NCBI GenBank assembly: GCA_028713595.1
Contig: JAQTNZ010000239.1
Coordinates: 1 to 5,233, forward strand
Direction of reading: 5' to 3'
Origin: Methylovulum sp.
Lineage (GTDB): Bacteria; Pseudomonadota; Gammaproteobacteria; Methylococcales; Methylomonadaceae
Length of the DNA stretch: 5,233 nt
The position numbers and the translations under genes are program-made. Below, in pieces: positions 1 to 4,987 of the stretch. How positions within the stretch are numbered: position 1 is the stretch's first letter; every line of letters starts with the position of its first letter. Under the pieces are notes generated by a model. The model made no database searches and was not told the DNA's origin. It worked only from the letters and a program-made list of their open reading frames with translations.

Positions 1-108
1 TATCCGAACTGCTCACGTCGGGTTACGCTATCGCTATCACGACCTACATCGTATTTTTCAATACAATATATTGATTATTAATATAAATACCTTAACTTAA
101 GGGCAGTG
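1..108. mobile_element. Right part of a MITE-like element with a conserved terminal repeat
   Basis: The sequence at 92-108 (TTAACTTAAGGGCAGTG) matches, with one mismatch, the right terminal repeat of the two complete elements at 1216-1418 and 2706-2864. As in those copies it is preceded by CC and by an AT-rich subterminal stretch (about 52-90). The middle holds a different palindromic module (17-47). The left terminus lies outside the window, so size and target duplication cannot be judged. No coding capacity is visible, so if mobile it would depend on a transposase elsewhere. The identification rests on shared ends only. Confidence 0.55.
17..47. repeat. REP-like palindromic module, GGGTTACGCTATCGC type
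   Basis: A short imperfect palindrome with arms GTCG (17-20) and CGAC (40-43) around a GGTTACGCTATCGCTATC core, followed by CTAC. It resembles a repeat I recall as dispersed in many methanotroph and other gammaproteobacterial genomes (core GGGTTACGCTATCGCTAACCC); here the right arm is degenerate. It sits in the middle of the partial element ending at 108. The family assignment is from memory; the palindrome is seen directly. Confidence 0.5.
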
Positions 109-113
109 ATTTA

Positions 114-145
114 TGCCCCGTGGGTACACCGGAGCATGGGAACGA
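114..145. repeat. Degenerate REP-like module, CGTTCCCAC type (second copy)
   Basis: TGCCCCGTGGGTACAC (114-129) is an exact 16-base inverted copy of 2780-2795, the loop of the strong hairpin at 2764-2808. The following GGGAACGA (138-145) matches the reverse complement of that hairpin's left stem. The spacer between them has diverged and the other stem is lost, so this copy cannot form the full hairpin. It lies just outside the terminal repeat ending at 108, whereas the intact copy lies inside its element. Confidence 0.6.
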
Positions 146-197
146 TGGCATTATTTTCTGAGATTGCTTCAGGGTTTTCATCCCGTTATCAAAGTCC

Positions 198-230
198 GGG
201 CGGTGGTACTATACCTCCATAACCCCGCCC
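198..230. repeat. Palindrome downstream of the 289-residue gene
   Basis: GGGCGG (198-203) pairs with CCGCCC (225-230), and an inner stem GGTA (205-208) pairs with TACC (212-215). It lies 24 bases beyond the stop codon of the 289-residue gene, so in its transcript it would form a 3' hairpin. No T tract follows on either strand, so it is not a classical intrinsic terminator. A REP-like or mRNA-stabilising hairpin is equally possible. Confidence 0.4.
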
Positions 231-254
231 CTTAACGCGGTAAGACACACTCCG

Positions 255-1124
255 TCATTTAAAAACCCGTATCGGCAATCGCGTGTCCAAGGTGGCTGCG
301 CCCACAGGCCGGACGTTTAACGTGCCGGTGACGGCGACTAGGCTGCCGTCCGCCGCCAGTTGTTCCAACACGGTGCGGACAGGGCGCGGTAGCTGGGCGG
401 TATAGGCCAGCCGATAGGACACGTCCTGACCGTCGGTCAGCCACACCCCGCGCCCGTGGGCATCGCGGCCTATCGCCAACCGGCCTTGTTTAATGACTTC
501 TTTCATCCAATCATCCTCGTCCGCCGTGGCGGGCGCGTCGCCGATGACCACGGCGGGGCTTAAGCGCGTGACGGCGGCCAGTTTGTCGATAAACGTACCG
601 GTGTTGTCAGGCGATACCCAGCCGGACACTTTGCAGACAGCGCTTCGAGTACATCTGCGCAATATTTTGCCGCCTATTTTAGTGTCGCTTAGGAAACCGA
701 TGTCCGGGCCTTGGTCGGCAGACACTGCCGAATCCAGCGTGCCATAATGCACCCTGCCGATGACGGTGAGCCGCCGCCAAGCGTTAGGGCCTGTGGCTTG
801 CTTAGGGGTCAGTGTGTCCATCGGCAGCGGTGTGACCTGCTTGATAAACAGCAGCTGTTGTAACTGCGCCCCGTCGCGGTCAATGTCAAACCAGCCGGAT
901 AAGGTGCAGACATCGCCGTCTTGGCAGTGCGCCAATATGGCTTCCCCCTGGGGGGTCGCCGTGGCGAAGTGGACGGGGCTGCCCTTTTTAGGCTTGATAT
1001 AAGCACCCATCACACCCCAATATTCCATCACCCCCGTGACCGTCAGCTTGACCCGGTGCGGTTGGTCGGGCTGGGCAAGGGCGGGGCCGGCCAAAAGCAG
1101 GCAAACAAGGGCGATGGCTTTCAT
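255..1124 (-). CDS. Secreted protein with three OB-like repeats, unknown function
   Basis: 289 residues. The N-terminus MKAIALVCLLLAGPALA is a typical Sec signal peptide with cleavage likely after residue 17, so the mature protein should be periplasmic or extracellular. Three internal repeats are visible at about 26-98, 117-189 and 214-289. Repeats 1 and 2 share LTV-G at the start, and C-x5-C followed by a short strand ending in SGW (C67/C73 and C158/C164). The third has the matching LVAVTGTL strand but no cysteines. The pattern of short beta strands with a central glycine suggests small OB-like barrels and two local disulfides; this is inference, and I recognise no named family. The start is set by the signal peptide. 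The leader (TTAAGCAAACCGCCC) gives only a weak ribosome-binding site. No gene is closely linked on either side, and the flanks are repeat-rich. Confidence 0.88.
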   Translation of the reverse strand: MKAIALVCLLLAGPALAQPDQPHRVKLTVTGVMEYWGVMGAYIKPKKGSPVHFATATPQGEAILAHCQDGDVCTLSGWFDIDRDGAQLQQLLFIKQVTPLPMDTLTPKQATGPNAWRRLTVIGRVHYGTLDSAVSADQGPDIGFLSDTKIGGKILRRCTRSAVCKVSGWVSPDNTGTFIDKLAAVTRLSPAVVIGDAPATADEDDWMKEVIKQGRLAIGRDAHGRGVWLTDGQDVSYRLAYTAQLPRPVRTVLEQLAADGSLVAVTGTLNVRPVGAATLDTRLPIRVFK

Positions 1125-1204
1125 GGGCGGGCGGTTTGCTTAAGGAGGGTGGGCGGATTTTAACACCTGCGGGTTTTTTTTCCAAACAGGTTTAAGGGGT
1201 TTGT

Positions 1205-1215
1205 GGGCGGCAGTG
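1205..1215. repeat. Left copy of 11-bp direct repeat (probable target-site duplication)
   Basis: GGGCGGCAGTG directly abuts the left terminal repeat starting at 1216 and is repeated exactly at 1419-1429, directly abutting the right terminal repeat. The last seven bases (GGCAGTG) also match the outer end of the right terminal repeat, so a remnant of an adjoining element end is an alternative. Confidence 0.6.
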
Positions 1216-1418
1216 CACTGCCATTAAGTTAACGATTTGTGGTTTTAATTTCAACAAGATAGGATTAACCGTTCGCCCTGAGCTTGTCGAAGGGTGGACG
1301 GTTAATCCGGTCATGGTTCGACAGGCTCACCACGAACGGATTAACTTACTACGACCTTAACTCAATAGCGTTTTCTATGTTATTGAATAAAATAGTATTC
1401 CTTAACTTAATGGCAGTG
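1216..1418. mobile_element. Complete 203-bp MITE-like element with 17-bp terminal inverted repeats
   Basis: The left end CACTGCCATTAAGTTAA (1216-1232) and right end TTAACTTAATGGCAGTG (1402-1418) are perfect inverse complements. The element is flanked by an 11-bp direct repeat. Its left 46 bases match the left 47 bases of the element at 2706 apart from a small indel and a few substitutions (shared GATTTGT and TAATTTCAACAAGATA). The centre (1262-1345) is a two-unit REP-like palindrome that the sister element lacks. At 1355-1370 there is a degenerate extra copy of the right end (CCTTAACTCAATAGCG), possibly from an earlier insertion. Nothing inside could encode a transposase. Terminal repeats plus a long target duplication suggest past movement by a transposase encoded elsewhere. 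I cannot name the parent insertion sequence. Confidence 0.72.
1262..1345. repeat. Two-unit REP-like palindrome, GTTCG..GAGC.TGTCGAA type
   Basis: Two copies of a roughly 30-base palindromic unit face each other. Unit 1 begins at GTTCG (1271-1275) and contains GAGCTTGTCGAA; unit 2, on the other strand, contains GAGCCTGTCGAAC (1316-1328). GGATTAAC occurs at 1262-1269, inverted at 1301-1308 and again direct at 1338-1345. The centre can therefore pair left (GGATTAACCGT 1262-1272 with ACGGTTAATCC 1298-1308) or right (GTTAATCCG 1301-1309 with CGGATTAAC 1337-1345), but not both. The outer CCGTTCG (1269-1275) and CGAACGG (1333-1339) can also pair. The core matches a dispersed bacterial repeat that I recall from many genomes. 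Confidence 0.75.
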
Positions 1419-1429
1419 GGGCGGCAGTG
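1419..1429. repeat. Right copy of 11-bp direct repeat (probable target-site duplication)
   Basis: GGGCGGCAGTG, identical to 1205-1215, begins at the base after the right terminal repeat. It runs into a tiny tandem duplication of AGTGCCGT (1426-1433 and 1434-1441). Confidence 0.6.
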
Positions 1430-1443
1430 CCGTAGTGCCGTAG

Positions 1444-1523
1444 GTTGGGGTGAGGTACGAACCCCAACACAACAGGGTATAGGATCGTGTGTGAACTGTT
1501 GGGGTTCGCAAGCTCACCCCAAC
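1444..1523. repeat. Nested inverted pair of GTTGGGGTGAGC-type palindromic units
   Basis: GTTGGGGTGAG (1444-1454) pairs perfectly with CTCACCCCAAC (1513-1523), and CGAACCCCAACA (1458-1469) pairs perfectly with TGTTGGGGTTCG (1497-1508). The result is one long, nearly continuous hairpin interrupted only by a 3/4-base bulge, with a 27-base loop. Each arm is itself palindromic (GTTGGGGT...ACCCCAAC), so small local hairpins can compete with the large one. It lies 26 bases beyond the stop of the 118-residue gene and would form a strong 3' structure on its transcript. The unit resembles a dispersed repeat I recall from gammaproteobacterial and cyanobacterial genomes. Confidence 0.78.
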
Positions 1524-1549
1524 GGGCTTACTTACTTCAATCATCCAAC

Positions 1550-1906
1550 TTATTTGCCCTTTTCGCTTTGGGCGTTTAAAAATTCAGTCCTATCGGCAAT
1601 TTCGGTGATGGCGCAGCTTTTTGCGGCGGCGGACAGGGGGGCGGGTTTGCCGGTCAGGGGGATGGCGCATTTGACCGGATAGGTTTTTTTCCAGTGTTGT
1701 TGGTCATCGAGCAGGGCTTTTTTTTGTTTGGGGCTTAGTTCATCCCAAGTCGCCTCAAGAATGCCGTTAACCATCAGCAGTTCCACGTCTTCGCAAATGG
1801 CTACGTCTAGGGGTAAGGACGGTTGTTCGCAGTCAAGGGTGGTTGCACACACGTTGCCTACGGTTAAGACGATGGCGAGCAGTGGGGTTAAGACAGGTTT
1901 TTTCAT
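1550..1906 (-). CDS. Secreted LprI/DUF1311-like protein (lysozyme inhibitor-like)
   Basis: 118 residues. Residues 1-21 (MKKPVLTPLLAIVLTVGNVCA) form a signal peptide, so the product should be periplasmic. The mature part has the DUF1311/LprI layout: C26, then C38 followed by an acidic pair, a helix with L43-L44 and N47, W54, a lysine-rich helix, the Q69-Q70-H-W72 motif, C80, C98 and a final helix with R106. In this family the cysteines are normally disulfide-bonded, and some members (LprI) inhibit lysozyme; inhibition here is inference. The frame stays open upstream to 2266, but that part overlaps the 172-residue gene and lacks a signal peptide. ATG 1906 is therefore chosen, and it has an AAGGA site. 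Runs of A8 (1718-1725) and A7 (1684-1690) on the coding strand could allow slippage. The gap to the 172-residue gene upstream is 142 bases. Confidence 0.82.
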   Translation of the reverse strand: MKKPVLTPLLAIVLTVGNVCATTLDCEQPSLPLDVAICEDVELLMVNGILEATWDELSPKQKKALLDDQQHWKKTYPVKCAIPLTGKPAPLSAAAKSCAITEIADRTEFLNAQSEKGK

Positions 1907-1916
1907 GGCGGGGGTT

Positions 1917-1921
1917 TCCTT
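1917..1921 (-). promoter_or_regulatory. Ribosome-binding site AAGGA that fixes the start of the LprI-like gene
   Basis: AAGGA on the minus strand ends 10 bases before ATG 1906. Together with the signal peptide that begins there, it supports this start over the in-frame upstream ATG at 2266. Confidence 0.6.
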
Positions 1922-2048
1922 AAGTGATAATGATAATGCGGTTGTGTGGCGGGGGGTCGCCGCGTTTTTCCCCGAGGGCGCACCGCTCACCACTGGCGGT
2001 TTTTGGGGAGCTGGGCGGCTTTGCTCGTCCAGGGCCGTTGCCGCCCCA

Positions 2049-2567
2049 TCACTGGCGTATAAGCGTGCCGTGTGCCACACATTTGTTTTGAGTACCGACA
2101 GAGGATAAATTATTATCATCATATAGATTGAGGAAAGTCGCATACTGGGCGATATTGTCTGTCCCGATATTCGCATAATAAATATGGCTCGGCGCACCGC
2201 CTTGAAGCACAGATATTGAAAGGCTTGTTGCTGTATTTGAATATTTCCCGGACTTATTGATGGCATTTTCCGTTAAAACATCAAACTCCCCCTGTGTTTC
2301 TGAAAGCAAATACTGCCCCACATCGTTGTAACCGACTATTTTTACAGAACCCGCCGTACCAGACACATTAGGCGTAAACGTGGCCTTAAATATCGATTCT
2401 GACATGTCACCCGGTTTTACGGACGTGATAGGACTGCCTATTACCGTTGTTTGACAACGTCCTGATAAAGAAAAAACATAGTTGCCGGAAAGCTTGGGGG
2501 CTACGGCTACAGCATAATTACTTGTTATTAAAAGGCTTATTGACAACAAGGTTTTGATTGATTTCAT
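2049..2567 (-). CDS. Secreted beta-rich protein of unknown family
   Basis: 172 residues. MKSIKTLLSISLLITSNYAVAVA is a clear signal peptide with cleavage likely after residue 23. The mature part alternates short hydrophobic and Ser/Thr/Gly-rich segments (for example SGNYVFSLSG, GSVKIVGY, TSLSISVLQG), suggesting an all-beta fold. It has just two cysteines, C38 near the start and C163 near the end, which could close the barrel with one disulfide. A lipocalin-like shape is possible, but I recognise no family. The gene is AT-richer than the rest: hand-counted lines at 2161-2280 give about 40% GC, whereas a sampled line in the TPR gene is about 70%. This suggests a separate origin. The ribosome-binding site is weak (GTGAG, 9 bases before ATG) in an AT-rich leader. 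The stop lies 142 bases before the LprI-like gene, so co-transcription is possible but not shown. Confidence 0.82.
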   Translation of the reverse strand: MKSIKTLLSISLLITSNYAVAVAPKLSGNYVFSLSGRCQTTVIGSPITSVKPGDMSESIFKATFTPNVSGTAGSVKIVGYNDVGQYLLSETQGEFDVLTENAINKSGKYSNTATSLSISVLQGGAPSHIYYANIGTDNIAQYATFLNLYDDNNLSSVGTQNKCVAHGTLIRQ

Positions 2568-2658
2568 AAAATAAAACTCACAAATAGGTTTATTTGGATA
2601 GGGTAACGCTGGAAAAAGTTAAGTTGCTATATTTCAAACGGTCACGTTTTCGGCTTTT

Positions 2659-2704
2659 GGAGCTTGGGTCTTTTCACCGCAAGCGGGCAGGAGACCCAAG
2701 CCCC
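2659..2704. repeat. Hairpin abutting the left end of the 2706 element
   Basis: GCTTGGGTC (2662-2670) pairs perfectly with GACCCAAGC (2693-2701); GG (2659-2660) and CC (2703-2704) extend the stem past one mismatch. The loop contains a second small stem, CCGC-AA-GCGG (2677-2686). It ends one base before the terminal repeat at 2706. It lies in the upstream region of the 172-residue gene, about 90 bases before its ATG, and no T tract follows. It is probably another dispersed palindromic module. Confidence 0.55.
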
Positions 2705-2705
2705 T

Positions 2706-2864
2706 CACTGCCATTAAGTTAATGGATTTGTACCTGTAATTTCAACAAGATAAAAGAGACGTTCTCGTTCCCACACAGCGTGTACCCACGGGGCAGTGTG
2801 GGAACGAGTGTGTACTTATTAACAGTCTGATTTTTAATAGTTATGCCTTAACTTAATGGCAGCG
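2706..2864. mobile_element. Complete 159-bp MITE-like element, sister of 1216-1418
   Basis: The left end CACTGCCATTAAGTTAA (2706-2722) is identical to that at 1216. The right end (2848-2864) matches its inverse complement with one mismatch (C at 2863). The subterminal TAATTTCAACAAGATA is also shared with the 1216 element. The middle holds a different palindrome (2764-2808). No direct repeat is visible in the flanks (CCCAAGCCCCT on the left, GGCCGTTAGGC on the right), so any target duplication has decayed or been lost by rearrangement. There is no coding capacity. It fills most of the gap between the TPR gene and the 172-residue gene. Confidence 0.68.
2764..2808. repeat. REP-like hairpin, CGTTCCCAC type
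   Basis: CTCGTTCCCACAC (2764-2776) and GTGTGGGAACGAG (2796-2808) form a perfect 13-base stem. Within the 19-base loop, CGTG (2779-2782) pairs with CACG (2787-2790). The sequence resembles a dispersed repeat that I recall from methanotrophs and other gammaproteobacteria. A degenerate second copy lies at 114-145. Confidence 0.75.
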
Positions 2865-2872
2865 GGCCGTTA

Positions 2873-2908
2873 GGCGCGGGGCTTAAGGCCGCAGACCCGC
2901 ACCGCGCC
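2873..2908 (-). other. GC-rich hairpin just after the TPR gene stop
   Basis: GGCGCGG (2873-2879) pairs perfectly with CCGCGCC (2902-2908) around a 22-base loop, starting three bases beyond the TAA of the 691-residue gene. In its transcript this would be the first 3' structure. There is no U tract after the stem, so it may limit 3' decay or weakly aid termination rather than act as a standard intrinsic terminator. Confidence 0.4.
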
Positions 2909-2911
2909 AGT

Positions 2912-4987
2912 TTACGCCACTTGTCGGGCGGTCAGAAAATCTTCTTCGACCCAATCGCGTAAAGCTGAGGGGCTATCACCGGCCAAGCCGCTAAACCAGC
3001 GTTGCTGTTTTTGGTCTTCGCTTAAGTCGCTGTCGGCCACGGTAAAGCTATCGCTGGGTGGGCGGCCACGCTCTTCGGTGATGATGACTGGCTTTAAATC
3101 AGGGTATTGGGTTTTTTCCGATGCCCAATCCACACTGCCCCCGCTACGTTGTAAGGCGCGTAAGCGGTGGATTTGCAGCGCCCCGTCACCCGCGTAGTCA
3201 TTTTTATGATTGTCAAAATAATCAAATGCCGCCGCCCAGCTTTGTTCGGCGCTGATGAGCAAGCCCTGTTCAATCAGCTTGGCGCTGCCATCGTGTAACG
3301 CCGCCAAGGCATGGCGGGCTTGCGTCAACCCGTCACCGCCTTGCCGCCGCCCTAAACTGGCCTTGCTCAACAGCGGCGCGTGGCTTATATCCGTGCCGGT
3401 GATGTCCGCCAACGCGCCCAGCTCGCCGCCTGTTATCTCTTTGAGGGGTTGCAATTGCCTAGGCGGTGTAAGCTGGCCGTTTCGCGCTTGATTAAAGCGC
3501 TGGCGAATCTGTGCCAATATCCGTTGGTTCTTGTCATCGTCCGGCACTATGTGTTCCGCCCAATACAGCGCGGCTTCCGCCTCGTCCAAACGGCCCAAGT
3601 CAAGCAAGGTGTCCGAGAAGGCATTGGCAATGCTAGGATGGCGGTGAAAACCCGCTTGTTGGGCATCTTTGTAAACGGCCACCGCCTGCTCATACTGGCC
3701 GGTCACGCGCAAGCTATGCGCCAGTTCAGACCAACAGATAGGGTCATTAGGAACCAGCCGCGTCGCTTGCCGGAACACCTGCTCGCCTAAGGCGGTTTGC
3801 CCGTGTAGCAATAAGGCGTGGCCCAATTGGTTATGGCGCTGGTCATCATGCGGAAACCGCCGCCGCGCGTGCCAATACACGGCTTCGGCACGCCGCCAAT
3901 CACCTTCGGCTTCCAAAGCCCGTGCCAATAACGACCAGGTGTGAGGATCATTAGGTGCCCAGCGGGCGGCTTCGTGAGCCAATTCCCGCGCCCATAGCGG
4001 GTCGTAATCTAATAGCTTATCGCCTAACCGACAGAAACCACGCACCAGATAATAACTGTCGCCACTCTCTTGCGTGTAATGGCGGTGATAGTCAAGCAGG
4101 GCAATTAAGGCCGGACGAGTGCCTACAAAATCTTTGGACATTCTCAGCAACAAAGGCACCATATCATCGACATGCGGCGGTTTCAGAAAGCTTTTAGCCG
4201 CCGTTTTCCCCTGTTGCAGATTGATAGGATAACGCCTATCCAGCCAGTTATGCACACCCTTGGAGACCTGCCGCGCTTGCAAGACTTCCGCAAACCGCCG
4301 CGTCCAGACCTCTTTGCTCATCGGGTAGACGGCGGCGAGAAAATCCAATTCGCCTAGCCACGGCTTGCTGGAGGATTCACCCGCCCTCACCAAGGTTTCG
4401 CCATACTCCAACAAACCGCGCAGCAAGGCTTTGGGCAAGCCGCGTTCGACCGCGCCCTGCTCGTCAGTGGGCATCAGCCGTAAGCCCAGCAGGGCGTGGC
4501 GGACATGCTCAACGGGATGGCCCCGGCGGATGACTTCGTACCAGGTAAACAGCAGGTTACGGTTGCGTTGCTGATAGGCCAAGGCCACCAATAACGCCGC
4601 TTCGGGGTCGCGGCTGCTGCCCAAGGCAAAGCCGCGCAGCCAAGTGCGCAAGCGTGGGGCGTGTGCGGCGCACCAGTCACGCGTTGCCGATAACGGCACG
4701 GCTTGGATAGTGCGGAAGGCTTCCACTAAGGCATCGGCGTACGTTTTGGGGGTCAAATCCTCAGGCATGGGCTGGCCTAGGCGTTCGGCCAGCCATGTTT
4801 GCAGGGCGGCATCGGCACGGGGAATGTCGGCGGGCGCTAGTAATTGGCTTAAGGCTTCGGAAGGGCGGGCGCGGTCATACTGGCCTAAGCTCATGCGCCC
4901 GACCAGCGCGGCCTCTAAGGCGGCGACGGCATCTTCGGCAAAGCGCCGCCGCCAGCGTTCGACACCGGGGCTGAGGATGGCACTCAT
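2912..4987 (-). CDS. TPR-repeat protein of 691 residues
   Basis: Four back-to-back TPR units with exact 34-residue spacing lie at about 347-380, 381-414, 415-448 and 449-482. They show the expected W/L-LG-A-F-A-P pattern, for example DPHTW...AEAVYWHA...FP. A half unit precedes them at about 329-346. TPR arrays form helical scaffolds that bind partner proteins. Residues 1-320 are helical, rich in Leu, Ala and Arg with many Trp and Tyr, and match no domain I know. Residues 500-640 look less ordered, and the end is acidic (about 650-685). There is no signal peptide or membrane segment, so the product should be cytoplasmic. The start is well supported: ATG 4987 overlaps the TGA of the upstream gene (ATGA) and has GGTGG six bases before it, implying translational coupling. 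The two products therefore probably act together, but the pathway is unknown. Confidence 0.9.
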   Translation of the reverse strand: MSAILSPGVERWRRRFAEDAVAALEAALVGRMSLGQYDRARPSEALSQLLAPADIPRADAALQTWLAERLGQPMPEDLTPKTYADALVEAFRTIQAVPLSATRDWCAAHAPRLRTWLRGFALGSSRDPEAALLVALAYQQRNRNLLFTWYEVIRRGHPVEHVRHALLGLRLMPTDEQGAVERGLPKALLRGLLEYGETLVRAGESSSKPWLGELDFLAAVYPMSKEVWTRRFAEVLQARQVSKGVHNWLDRRYPINLQQGKTAAKSFLKPPHVDDMVPLLLRMSKDFVGTRPALIALLDYHRHYTQESGDSYYLVRGFCRLGDKLLDYDPLWARELAHEAARWAPNDPHTWSLLARALEAEGDWRRAEAVYWHARRRFPHDDQRHNQLGHALLLHGQTALGEQVFRQATRLVPNDPICWSELAHSLRVTGQYEQAVAVYKDAQQAGFHRHPSIANAFSDTLLDLGRLDEAEAALYWAEHIVPDDDKNQRILAQIRQRFNQARNGQLTPPRQLQPLKEITGGELGALADITGTDISHAPLLSKASLGRRQGGDGLTQARHALAALHDGSAKLIEQGLLISAEQSWAAAFDYFDNHKNDYAGDGALQIHRLRALQRSGGSVDWASEKTQYPDLKPVIITEERGRPPSDSFTVADSDLSEDQKQQRWFSGLAGDSPSALRDWVEEDFLTARQVA

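Noticed and set aside
1284..1682. Plus-strand open frame of 132 codons
   Set aside because: It runs through two palindromic repeat modules and an element end into the antisense of the LprI-like gene. It has no protein-like composition or ribosome-binding site.
1982..2004. Plus-strand hairpin ACCGC/GCGGT followed by TTTTT, terminator-like
   Set aside because: The stem is only five bases and no plus-strand gene lies upstream to use it. On the minus strand the T run precedes rather than follows the stem.
1907..2266. In-frame upstream extension of the LprI-like gene to an ATG at 2266
   Set aside because: The extra 120 residues overlap the well-supported 172-residue gene on the same strand in another frame and would bury the signal peptide. 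The AAGGA site favours ATG 1906.
2568..2640. Possible promoter for the 172-residue gene (TTAACT, 16 bases, TATCCA on the minus strand)
   Set aside because: Both hexamers are poor matches, and the region is AT-rich enough to give such pairs by chance.
1..2864. CRISPR array suggested by several repeats
   Set aside because: The repeats are palindromic, differ from one another, and are not regularly spaced with unique spacers. No cas-like gene is present.
3380..3790. Plus-strand open frame of 136 codons
   Set aside because: It lies wholly antisense to the TPR and post-TPR region, whose 34-residue periodicity establishes the real frame.
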